Source of the DNA: Acidobacteriaceae bacterium
Lineage (GTDB): Bacteria; Acidobacteriota; Terriglobia; Terriglobales; Acidobacteriaceae
Reading direction: 5' to 3'
NCBI GenBank assembly: GCA_030039035.1
Contig: JASHQQ010000354.1
Location: 1-64,000 of the forward strand
Length of the DNA stretch: 64,000 nucleotides
Shown: positions 9,693 through 17,040 of the stretch, one piece after another
Layout of the letters: each line of letters begins with the position of its first letter
Position numbering within the stretch: the first letter of the stretch is position 1
The notes under the pieces: generated by a model
What the model was told of the DNA's origin: nothing
The model's database searches: none
Seen by the model: the letters and a program-made list of their open reading frames with translations, nothing else
Program-made: the position numbers and the translations under genes

Positions 9693-10033
9693 GATAGCCC
9701 TCAGCTTGCGCGCCGTACCCTGAAGGCGGGCTGAACCCTTTATGACAAAGTGGTGAATTTGAGGCTACAGATCCGGATTCCAGCGACGGACTGGACGCCC
9801 TCAGCCACAGTCCCTCCACACCGTCTTCATCCCCAACGGCGAAGGCTCCGTACGGTCCTCCAGCAGGACGACGCCGATCACTACCGCAAGCGGGAAACGG
9901 CGCCCACGCTCCCTGGCGCCAGGACCATGGCTCAGGATCCCGAACGCTACCTGGTCTACACTGTCGCCAGCCGGAACGGCCAGTTTGTGCTGCCCGAAAC
10001 CGGCCGTTGACTGAAAGTTATGGCGGAGGAGCG
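9693..10033. other. intergenic region before the response regulator, no gene recognised
   Basis: Between repeat copy 2 and the response-regulator start. It must hold the promoters of the divergent receptor and two-component system. An open frame reading YLVYTVASRNGQFVLPETGR at the right end has no recognisable family and no good start. It could be a decayed gene or chance, and I do not annotate it. Confidence 0.4.
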
Positions 10034-10708
10034 GTGCGCGTCCTGGTGGTGGAAGATCATGCGGGCCTGGCGCGAAACATCGCCCGCGCCCTGCGCGAGT
10101 CCGCCGGTTATGCGGTCGACATCGCTTTCGATGGGGAAGACGGCCTGCATATGGCCGTGACCAACCCGTACGACCTCATCCTTCTCGACCTGATGCTGCC
10201 CAGGCTCGACGGAATCGCTCTGCTGCGATCGGCGCGCCGATCGGATGTCCGCTCGCCGGTCCTGGTCCTCACCTCCCGCGATGACAAGAAAACGACCGTC
10301 GAATTGCTCGAGGCTGGCGCCGACGATTACCTCACCAAGCCGTTCGACGTGGGTGAAATGGTGGCGCGGTGCCGCGCCCTCATCCGCCGCGCGCACGGAA
10401 TCGCAGCCTCCGCCATCGAAGTGGGGGATCTTGTGATCCACACCGAGGAGATGAAGGTGACCCGCGGCGGCCGATCCGTCAGCCTGACGGCGATGGAATA
10501 CAAACTGCTCGAATACATGGCCCACCGGCCGCGCGCCGTGCTCTCCAAGTCCGCCCTTCTCGAGCACCTCTACGATCACGACTGGGAAAAGTTCAGCAAC
10601 GTGCTCGAGGTATATGTCAGCTCGCTGCGCCGCAAGCTCAACCGCGACGGCGCCGTTCCGCTCATCCATACCCTCAAGGGACGGGGATACGTTCTCATGC
10701 AACAATGA
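10034..10708 (+). CDS. OmpR/PhoB-family response regulator
   Basis: DNA-binding response regulator of 224 residues. The receiver domain has the acidic pocket VVEDH (Glu7, Asp8), the phosphoacceptor Asp52 in LILLDLMLPRLDG, and the conserved lysine in LTKPFD. The C-terminal winged-helix DNA-binding domain includes LTAMEYKLLEYMAHRP and ends with HTLKGRGYVL, typical of OmpR. The GTG at 10034 is preferred: it gives the classical MRVLVVEDH start and has GGAGG 4-5 nt upstream; an earlier in-frame TTG at 10007 is possible. The partner histidine kinase follows after 74 bp. The pair is divergent from the TonB receptor and phosphatase and may regulate them. Confidence 0.93.
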   Translation: MRVLVVEDHAGLARNIARALRESAGYAVDIAFDGEDGLHMAVTNPYDLILLDLMLPRLDGIALLRSARRSDVRSPVLVLTSRDDKKTTVELLEAGADDYLTKPFDVGEMVARCRALIRRAHGIAASAIEVGDLVIHTEEMKVTRGGRSVSLTAMEYKLLEYMAHRPRAVLSKSALLEHLYDHDWEKFSNVLEVYVSSLRRKLNRDGAVPLIHTLKGRGYVLMQQ

Positions 10709-10782
10709 GCGGGGCTGTAACAGGGCGTTAACAGAACGGAGTCGGGCGCGACCTACAATCCTTTCAGCTTTCAAGGGCATCC

Positions 10783-12228
10783 ATGCAGCTCCCGATACGA
10801 ATCCGGCTCACCATCAGCTACTTCCTCATCTTTCTGGTGGCGGGCACGCTTTTGTGCGCTGCATCGTACTGGATGGCGCGCCGCAGCCTGTACATCGCCT
10901 TCGATCACGAACTCGACGAGCATGTCGACGATGTCCGGGACTTTTTCGCCGCGCGTCGTCTCGGAGACGACGAGGCGCGGGCGAAGGCCGAAGCTGCTGC
11001 CGAATTCGCGCTCAAGGACGACGGGAAGTGGCTCCAGATCGCGAACGATGAGGGGCACTGGATTTACCGCGCGCCCCGGATGATGCTTGCGCCGCACGAT
11101 CTTCCCCGCGGCATCGCGTTGCCGGGAGCCGGTTCGATTCTCGAGTTCGATGCCGGAGGCAAGCAGGTCCGCTCCCTGCGCCGCGCCTTCACGGTCGAAG
11201 GCCGCATGTTTGTGGCCGAGAGCGGAGCCACCCTGACCAGGACGAATCAGACTCTCCTGCTCTTCCGCAACGGCCTGCTGCTGATCTCTCCGATCGTTCT
11301 GATCTCCGCGGGGCTGACGGGCCATCTTCTCAGCCGCCGCGCACTCGCTCCCGTGGCGGCGATTGCCCGCGAGGCGCAGCGCATTCACGACGTCAACCTG
11401 CAGCTTCGTCTGCCGCGGCTCGACACGCACGACGAACTGGCCCATTTATCGTCCACATTGAACGAAATGCTCGAGCGCATCGAATCCGGGGTGCGCAGCG
11501 TGAGCGAGTTCACCGCTTACGCCTCCCATGAGCTGCGCACGCCGGTCGCGCTGATCCGCACGGAAGCCGACCTCGCCATGCAATTCGAACGGACGCCTCG
11601 CGAATATCGTGAGGCGATCGCGATCATCGGCTCGGAGGCGCAGCACATGTCTTCGCTGCTTGACAGCCTGCTCTTCCTGGCGCGCGCCGATGCGGGAACA
11701 GAGACGGTTCACCTCGAGCCGATCGATGCGCGCGGCATCTGCCGGCAGGCTTTCGACAAGTGGCGTCCGCTGCTCGCCAAGGCGCGCCTTCAGCTCCGGC
11801 TGAATATTCCCGAGCACTCCGTCAGCGCGCTCGCCGATTCGGCGTACCTGCAGCGATTGCTTAATATCCTGCTGGAAAACGCCGGCAAGTACACTCCGGC
11901 AGGCGGGTGCGTGACGCTGGAGTTGGCTGTGGATCGCGGCTCGGCGCGCTGCGCAATCATCGATACCGGTATCGGAATTCCGCTCAGGGATCAGGCGCAT
12001 ATCTTCGAGCGATTCCGCCGCGCCAGCAACGTGCAACAGGCAGACGCTCCCGGTTCCGGCCTTGGCCTCGCGCTCGCGGCATGGATCGTGCGTCACCATG
12101 GCACCACGTTAAGCGTCGACAGCATTCCCGGCCACGGAAGCACATTCACCTTCGAGCTTCAGCTCGTTCCCCAACTCGAGTCTTGCGGCGTCGAAAAGCC
12201 GGAATTGAGCGGATTGCGGATTGGCTGA
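10783..12228 (+). CDS. sensor histidine kinase, partner of the upstream response regulator
   Basis: Membrane sensor kinase of 481 residues. There is a first membrane segment at about residues 8-28, an extracytoplasmic sensing stretch (about 30-160), a second segment at about 163-185 (LLLFRNGLLLISPIVLISAG), a HAMP linker, and a HisKA domain with phosphoacceptor His249 in YASHELRTPVALI. The HATPase domain has the N box NILLENAGKYTPAGG, the G1 box IIDTGIGI and a G2 box with GSGLGLALA. The architecture matches CusS/QseC-like sensors. The ATG at 10783 is preceded by weak ribosome-binding sequence. It is co-transcribed with the response regulator. The signal is unknown. Confidence 0.93.
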   Translation: MQLPIRIRLTISYFLIFLVAGTLLCAASYWMARRSLYIAFDHELDEHVDDVRDFFAARRLGDDEARAKAEAAAEFALKDDGKWLQIANDEGHWIYRAPRMMLAPHDLPRGIALPGAGSILEFDAGGKQVRSLRRAFTVEGRMFVAESGATLTRTNQTLLLFRNGLLLISPIVLISAGLTGHLLSRRALAPVAAIAREAQRIHDVNLQLRLPRLDTHDELAHLSSTLNEMLERIESGVRSVSEFTAYASHELRTPVALIRTEADLAMQFERTPREYREAIAIIGSEAQHMSSLLDSLLFLARADAGTETVHLEPIDARGICRQAFDKWRPLLAKARLQLRLNIPEHSVSALADSAYLQRLLNILLENAGKYTPAGGCVTLELAVDRGSARCAIIDTGIGIPLRDQAHIFERFRRASNVQQADAPGSGLGLALAAWIVRHHGTTLSVDSIPGHGSTFTFELQLVPQLESCGVEKPELSGLRIG

Positions 12229-12529
12229 GGCGTCACCGGAAATCCACCGGTTGCGTGAGCGCGGCCGAATCATCCGGCCAATCGAGCCATCGGTTTTTCC
12301 TTCTTGAACAATGGGCGCTACACATTCGCCACGGCCTCGTGGCGGGCCTTATAGCGAGGATCGAGGGTCACTCGAATTCGTTGAAAGGCTTAATCCCCGT
12401 TGTCAGACATTCGAGGGGAAATGCAGGGTATTGGGGGCATCCGAGGGCATCGCCCCTTCGTTCTCGATGGCTATAGACTGCTGATTTTATGCCTATTTGT
12501 GATGATTCCAAAAGACTTGCTCTAAATGA
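12229..12529. other. intergenic region, no gene recognised
   Basis: About 300 bp between the histidine kinase stop and the 3' end of tRNA-Ser. Near 12272-12302 short GC-rich inverted repeats (GGCCG...CGGCC) are followed by GGTTTTTCC and could terminate kinase transcription, but the pairing is imperfect. Nothing else was recognised. Confidence 0.3.
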
Positions 12530-12621
12530 TGGCGGAGAGGGAGGGATTCGAACCCCCGATAGCCTTACGACTATGCCTGATTTCGAGTCAGGTGCATTCA
12601 ACCGGGCTCTGCCACCTCTCC
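12530..12621 (-). tRNA. tRNA-Ser (anticodon CGA)
   Basis: Minus-strand class II tRNA. The acceptor stem pairs GGAGAGG (12621-12615) with CCTCTCC (12540-12534), then discriminator G and encoded CCA. The anticodon arm CCTGA-CTCGAAA-TCAGG gives anticodon CGA, reading UCG serine codons. The variable arm is long, and the T arm holds GGTTCGAATCC. Length is 92 nt including CCA. A tyrosine-recombinase remnant lies just upstream of its 5' end. Confidence 0.96.
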
Positions 12622-12641
12622 GCGTACGATCTACATGGTCT

Positions 12642-12848
12642 TCAATCCCCAACGATTGGCAGCGCCGACGGTCTTTTTCTGCGAACGCTCCACGGTCCGT
12701 TCTGGCGCCCGCTCCGTCCACGGAACGATACCAGCCAGCCGAGCGCCGAAGCCTGACGCTGGCGTGCGAGGTGTGCGTACCGCATCACCATGCGAAGCGT
12801 CCTGTGCCCGAGCCGTTCTGCCACTGCGCGCAGATCGAATTCGGCCAA
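12642..12848 (-). pseudogene. remnant of a tyrosine recombinase (phage-type integrase), C-terminal fragment
   Basis: The first 36 residues of this fragment (bases 12741-12848) resemble the extreme C-terminus of phage-type integrases: LRAVAERLGHRTLRMVMRYAHLA has the LGH box and the catalytic tyrosine in RYAHL. The rest of the catalytic domain (Arg I, HxLRH) and the core-binding domain cannot be found upstream, although the frame stays open for some distance. After the tyrosine the reading drifts into unrelated Arg/Gly-rich sequence. It is adjacent to tRNA-Ser, a common integration target, so it probably marks an old, lost mobile element. It lies on the 5' side of the tRNA, which is less usual. 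Confidence 0.6.
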
Positions 12849-12957
12849 ATCAAGTCTACCGGCATTAGCGGGACGGTTGCAATGGCAAGCAGCGTGACGG
12901 AACCTGTCGAGGAGAAATTCCGGAAAACGGGCTAGCTGCGGGAAATGTTCAGAAGAT

Positions 12958-13323
12958 CTATCGCAATACGGCTACCACCGCGATTGCAAACGGGGCGGAG
13001 AAACTGGTGCTGACCGTCACGCTTTCGGCTCCATCCAGCTCCTTCCATTCAATGCGAGGGGCCTTGCCGGAGCGACGCAGGACGCGAACCCTGCGGAGTT
13101 TTCCTTCCGGGGATTCCAGCGCCTTGACGGCAGCCTCCTTGATGGCGAATGTGCGGGCAAACGCGGCAAGCGCATCCTCGCGCCGGCCTTCGCACCAGGA
13201 GATCTCTTCCGGAGAAAAGACCGTATTTCGGGCGCGCGGATTGGCGACAAGCTGTCGCACATCGTCGAGAGAGACAATGTCGATGCCGACGCGAAGCTGC
13301 CTGCCCTTAACGCGCGTTGGCAT
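12958..13323 (-). CDS. AcpS-type 4'-phosphopantetheinyl transferase (dedicated, accessory)
   Basis: Predicted to transfer 4'-phosphopantetheine from CoA to a serine of an acyl carrier protein. The 121-residue length is typical of AcpS. The metal-binding start motif VGIDIVSLDDV (about residues 11-21) and the second motif FAIKEAAVKAL (about residue 57) are present. The ATG at 13323 overlaps the stop of the preceding ACP gene by 17 bp, so it is coupled to that ACP and is probably its private activating enzyme rather than the housekeeping AcpS. The last third is more divergent than usual. Confidence 0.85.
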   Translation of the reverse strand: MPTRVKGRQLRVGIDIVSLDDVRQLVANPRARNTVFSPEEISWCEGRREDALAAFARTFAIKEAAVKALESPEGKLRRVRVLRRSGKAPRIEWKELDGAESVTVSTSFSAPFAIAVVAVLR

Positions 13324-13552
13324 CGATGTAATCGACGATCCGGCTGACATCGACGAGACGCGGAATGCTTGTCTCGTCGATCGTCAGGCCAAACTCATCC
13401 TCCAGCGCCACCATGATCTCCGCGTGCCGCGCCGAAGTCCACTTTCGCAGTTTCTTGTATCCGGAGGTATCTTTGAGGATAACGATCTCCGCCTCATCGA
13501 GCTGCAATGCGTTTGCGATCACACCAATCACCCGATCAGCCGTGTTCTTCAT
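13307..13552 (-). CDS. free-standing acyl carrier protein
   Basis: 81-residue carrier protein with an ACP-like helical pattern. The likely phosphopantetheine attachment site is Ser40 in KWTSARHAEIMVALEDEFG: the usual Asp-Ser-Leu is Thr-Ser-Ala here, but the downstream helix (ALEDEFG) is classical for specialised ACPs. It overlaps the stop of the upstream E2 gene by 17 bp and the start of the AcpS gene by 17 bp, so the three must be co-expressed. It is not the fatty-acid-synthesis ACP, as no fab genes surround it. I infer that it accepts an acyl group from the neighbouring E2. Confidence 0.83.
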   Translation of the reverse strand: MKNTADRVIGVIANALQLDEAEIVILKDTSGYKKLRKWTSARHAEIMVALEDEFGLTIDETSIPRLVDVSRIVDYIDANAR

Positions 13553-14621
13553 GCTTTCCGAGCATCCTTTCCGCGACCGAACCCAGAATCTCCCCGGCCT
13601 CGGCGCCGTTCAGAACCCGATGATCGAAACTTGCCGTAAGTGTGTAGTATCCGTTTTCCCCGATTCTCCATGCGTCCGCGATTCCGAAAATGATCGACTG
13701 CCCGGGATAAATGATAGGAATCACCTGGTGCACTCCGGAGCCGATCAGACTCGTCACCGTGCAATTCCCGCCGGAAAGGTCCTCTGGCTCCAGGCGTCCG
13801 CGCAATGACTTCATCTGCAGCTTGCGGATGGCTCCGGAGAACGCAACGACATCGAGTGAATCGGCATTCCGGATGACCGGAGCAACCACCGTTCCATCCG
13901 ACTGGTTGATGGCAACACACAAGCTGACGTCAGGATGGATGACAAGCCCTTGTTCCGACCAGGTGGCGCGGGCTTTGGGACGATTCCGCAACTCGCGCGC
14001 GACCGACCAGGCAAGCCAGTCGGACACGCTGACCATGGCTCCTTCCTTCCCGGCGATCCCGGAAACCAGTTCGTCGATCGCATCGGCGGGAAGAAACCTG
14101 GACAGATAGGAGTGGGGAACGGTCTGCTTCGAACGGGTAAGCACTCGCGCCGCCCGTAGCTGAACCGGATTAAGTGGAGTTACCTGGGCGGATTTCTCAT
14201 CCAGCGTCCTGAGATACTCCGCAACATCGGCTTCCCGCACCAGAGCAAGATGCCGGAAAACCGTCTTGTCGAGATTGTGCCGGTTGACGAGCGCAAGAGC
14301 CTTCTGCGTGAACCCGGTCGCCTGCGGCGCGGAAACGGCTTCCGGCTCCATCGCATCGCTTCCGCCCGGCTGCAGCGAAGCGGAAACGACGGCCAGTAAC
14401 TCACCCACCTTTACTTCTCTCTGCGCGGGCACGGGAGAAAGCAGAAATCCGCTTGCAGGCGACTCGATTTCCACCGTCGCCTTGCTCGTCTCGATCACGC
14501 AGAGCACGTCGCCCTGCTTTACCTTTTGCCCCGCCGAAGCGACCCATTCGATGAGAAAGGCCGAATCGTCATTGGTGTTCAGCCGTGGCACTTCGACACG
14601 AGTTGTGGTGCTTTCCGCCAT
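13536..14621 (-). CDS. lipoyl-bearing 2-oxoacid dehydrogenase E2-like acyltransferase
   Basis: E2-type dihydrolipoamide acyltransferase of 361 residues, shorter than usual because it has a single lipoyl domain. Order: lipoyl domain (about 1-80) with the lipoylated lysine Lys47 in IETSKATVEI; a degenerate peripheral-subunit-binding segment (about 105-140, ending READVAEYL); and the catalytic domain (about 165-361). The active-site motif reads DHRVLNGAEAG (His334). The catalytic histidine is present, but the usual Asp of HRxxDG is Asn338, which may alter activity. It follows E1 by 71 bp and overlaps the ACP gene. I infer that it hands its acyl group to the ACP rather than, or as well as, to CoA. 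Confidence 0.88.
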   Translation of the reverse strand: MAESTTTRVEVPRLNTNDDSAFLIEWVASAGQKVKQGDVLCVIETSKATVEIESPASGFLLSPVPAQREVKVGELLAVVSASLQPGGSDAMEPEAVSAPQATGFTQKALALVNRHNLDKTVFRHLALVREADVAEYLRTLDEKSAQVTPLNPVQLRAARVLTRSKQTVPHSYLSRFLPADAIDELVSGIAGKEGAMVSVSDWLAWSVARELRNRPKARATWSEQGLVIHPDVSLCVAINQSDGTVVAPVIRNADSLDVVAFSGAIRKLQMKSLRGRLEPEDLSGGNCTVTSLIGSGVHQVIPIIYPGQSIIFGIADAWRIGENGYYTLTASFDHRVLNGAEAGEILGSVAERMLGKHEEHG

Positions 14622-14692
14622 TGTCGGGAGTTCGCAACCAGGTTGAAGACGGGACGGTTCAGGCGCTGAATCTGCTTCCTCGTCGCCTCATC

Positions 14693-16663
14693 TCATGATA
14701 CTGACGCGGCTGCCTGGTGAGCGAGGGCCAGGACTGCTTCGCGTATCCGCGTTGCCGAAGGAAGAACGTCCTCTTCGAGATGCCTGGCGCCGGGTATTGG
14801 CACAGAAAGAGCGCCCACTCTCGCCGCTTTCAGTCCCGGCGCAGTTCCGGCAAGCTGGGCAACGATCTCCGACCCGATTCCAAACGGAAACGAACCCTCC
14901 TCCACCACCAGAATCCGGCGGGTCTTCCGCACCGACGCGGCAAGTTCCGGAGCTATCCTGTCATTGAGTCCGGTAAGCACAAAGTAATCGAAATCCATCT
15001 CCTCTTGCAGAATCAACTCGACAAGAGCCGTTTCCACCAACTCCGTCAGGCCGCCATAAGTCACCACTGTAATTGCATCGCGCGTTTTCTCGCTGCTTCG
15101 ATAAAAAAGCGGAGGATAGGACCCGGCGTTGGCAACGCCGCACTCGTGAAACGTGAACCCCAGGGGTGGTTCCGCGGCGGGAAACTGGGAATACAGGGTT
15201 TTGTTCTCGACAAAGATCACCGGATTGGGGTCGCGAACTGCCGCGGCGAGCAGGCGCACGGGATCGTGCCGGCGCGAGAGCGCCACAACCTTCAGCCCGG
15301 GAATCCCGCAGAATATCTTCTCCAGGCTCTGGCTGTGCGTGGCTCCGTAACCGCGGTAACCACCCGACACGAGCCTTACCGTCATGGCAAGATTCACCTG
15401 TCCGTTGTACATGAAGTGCATTTTTGCAGCCTGGTTGATCAGTTGCTCGGCCGCCAGGGTTGCGAAATCTCCAAACATGATTTCAACCACCGCGGTTCCT
15501 CCGGCCAGCGACCAGCCATTGGCGAACCCGACGATTGCCGCCTCGGAGATCGGCGTGGACATGACCCGGTCGCCATACTTCGTGGAAAGGCCGCGCGTCA
15601 CCTTGAAGGCTCCGCCGTAAGGATCGACAAGATCCTCTCCGAGGATCTGAAGAGAGTCGTCCGTCTCCAGCAAATGGTCGAGCGCGCTGTTCAGAAGTTT
15701 GTTGACCCGCGTCGCGGACTGGTCGGGCCTGGCAGCGATATCCACAGAGGAACTCAGCCAGGGAGCGGGCGGCGGCACAAAGACATCGACCGCGCCCATC
15801 TTCGCCGGCGGAACCGACTCCAGCCCATGCATGGCGGAATCGATCCTGTTCTTTGCCTCGCGAAAAGCCTCCAGCACGGCGGGATCGCCCTGTCGCCGAC
15901 GGCGCTCGAGCCAATCTTCACCCCAGGCGCAATTCACCACCTCGGCCGGCCGATCGTCGTCCCCTTTGCTGTGGGCCATCAGGCGGAAGGTATCGAGCAC
16001 CTGGACAAACGGCCTTCCGGTGCGGACAAAATCGACAACCTCCTTCAGATGCGATTCCAGTTCGAAGGGGTCGTCCGCCTTCCTTCGGTCCGTCCCGATT
16101 CCAAACGCGGCAAACCTTTCGATAATCGACCCCGCGGTGGTGTGGATCGTCTCTGTCGACTGCGCCATGCCGTTGTTTTCCATCACCACGAGCAGGGGAA
16201 CAGAAAGAAGAGACGCCATGTTGAGCGACTCGTAAACAATGCCCTGCCCCAGTGTCCCGTCGCCCAAGTGCGCTACGACGATTCCCGGTTCCCGCCGCTG
16301 CTTTTTCCAGTACGCGGCGCCGACCGCGATGGGGAAACTCTGTCCCTGCACGCCCTGCGAAAAGAACGCACCATTGCACAGATGCTGGCTGCCCCCGCGC
16401 CCGGCGCAGACCCCGGTCTGCTTGCCCAGAACCTCGGCCAAAAGATCCTCGGGCGATCCGCCGAAGGCAAGAAAGTGACCATGGCAGCGATGATGGCTGA
16501 AGATGAGGTCCTTTGCCGGGTCAAGATGGGAATAGAGCGCGCAGGCGCAGGCTTCCTGCCCGATACACGTGTGGGTGGTCCCGAACAGTCGTCCGCTCGA
16601 AAACATATCGAGCAGCGTCTGCTCGAGATACCTGATCTCGGCCATCTTTTTGATCATTGACAT
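14693..16663 (-). CDS. fused alpha/beta E1 component of a 2-oxoacid dehydrogenase-like, TPP-dependent enzyme
   Basis: 656-residue thiamine-diphosphate enzyme. The first half is an E1-alpha domain with HTCIGQEA, GRGGSQHL and the TPP motif GDGTLGQGIVYE ending in MENNG. The second half is an E1-beta domain with GEDLVDPYGGAFKVT, PISEAAIVGFANG and the transketolase C-terminal VVEEGSFPFGIG. The overall pattern resembles acetoin and branched-chain-type E1 more than homodimeric AceE. No E3 (dihydrolipoamide dehydrogenase) is nearby. The ATG at 16663 is preferred over the one 9 bp upstream because it leaves an AGGA at good spacing; the difference is small. It heads the E1-E2-ACP-AcpS cassette. The substrate is unknown; ketose phosphates are possible by analogy with NapB. 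Confidence 0.9.
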   Translation of the reverse strand: MSMIKKMAEIRYLEQTLLDMFSSGRLFGTTHTCIGQEACACALYSHLDPAKDLIFSHHRCHGHFLAFGGSPEDLLAEVLGKQTGVCAGRGGSQHLCNGAFFSQGVQGQSFPIAVGAAYWKKQRREPGIVVAHLGDGTLGQGIVYESLNMASLLSVPLLVVMENNGMAQSTETIHTTAGSIIERFAAFGIGTDRRKADDPFELESHLKEVVDFVRTGRPFVQVLDTFRLMAHSKGDDDRPAEVVNCAWGEDWLERRRRQGDPAVLEAFREAKNRIDSAMHGLESVPPAKMGAVDVFVPPPAPWLSSSVDIAARPDQSATRVNKLLNSALDHLLETDDSLQILGEDLVDPYGGAFKVTRGLSTKYGDRVMSTPISEAAIVGFANGWSLAGGTAVVEIMFGDFATLAAEQLINQAAKMHFMYNGQVNLAMTVRLVSGGYRGYGATHSQSLEKIFCGIPGLKVVALSRRHDPVRLLAAAVRDPNPVIFVENKTLYSQFPAAEPPLGFTFHECGVANAGSYPPLFYRSSEKTRDAITVVTYGGLTELVETALVELILQEEMDFDYFVLTGLNDRIAPELAASVRKTRRILVVEEGSFPFGIGSEIVAQLAGTAPGLKAARVGALSVPIPGARHLEEDVLPSATRIREAVLALAHQAAASVS

Positions 16664-17040
16664 CGAATACATCCTGCCGATTGACGACCGTCCTTACGCG
16701 CTCCCGGACTTTGCCCTGGCTTGTTGGAGGTTGGGCAGCGGCTGAGCAGGGTCCCGCGAATTCGGGTTGTCAAACCGATTGGGAGAGGCACCGCCCTCAG
16801 GAAAAGCTACCACAGGACCGCCAGCGGGGAAAAGCGAGCGAGGCGAAGCTCGCCGTGTCTCTTGCCGCAAACGGGCAATAACTCCCATACTCGCGCAGGC
16901 CATTGCCCGCATACCAGCCGGCGTCCCGCGATTTCCCCGTCGCTTGAACAAAGCTCCACAGTTCTTGCATGGATGTTATAACGAAGATATTCGACGAATC
17001 ATTGCGATCCAGTCATTCCGCGGACAATCCGGGCGCTCTC
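16664..17040. other. intergenic region upstream of the E1 gene, no gene recognised
   Basis: About 375 bp between the AAC(3)-like stop and the E1 start. Its size suggests that the E1-E2-ACP-AcpS cassette has its own promoter here. I found no clear -35/-10 pair, hairpin-T-run terminator or repeat. Confidence 0.35.

Noticed and set aside
9750-10010. Small open frame before the response regulator
   Set aside because: No start with a ribosome-binding site and no family resemblance.
12530-12621. Classical integration of an intact island at the tRNA-Ser 3' end
   Set aside because: The recombinase remnant lies on the 5' side and no partial tRNA copy was found in the window.
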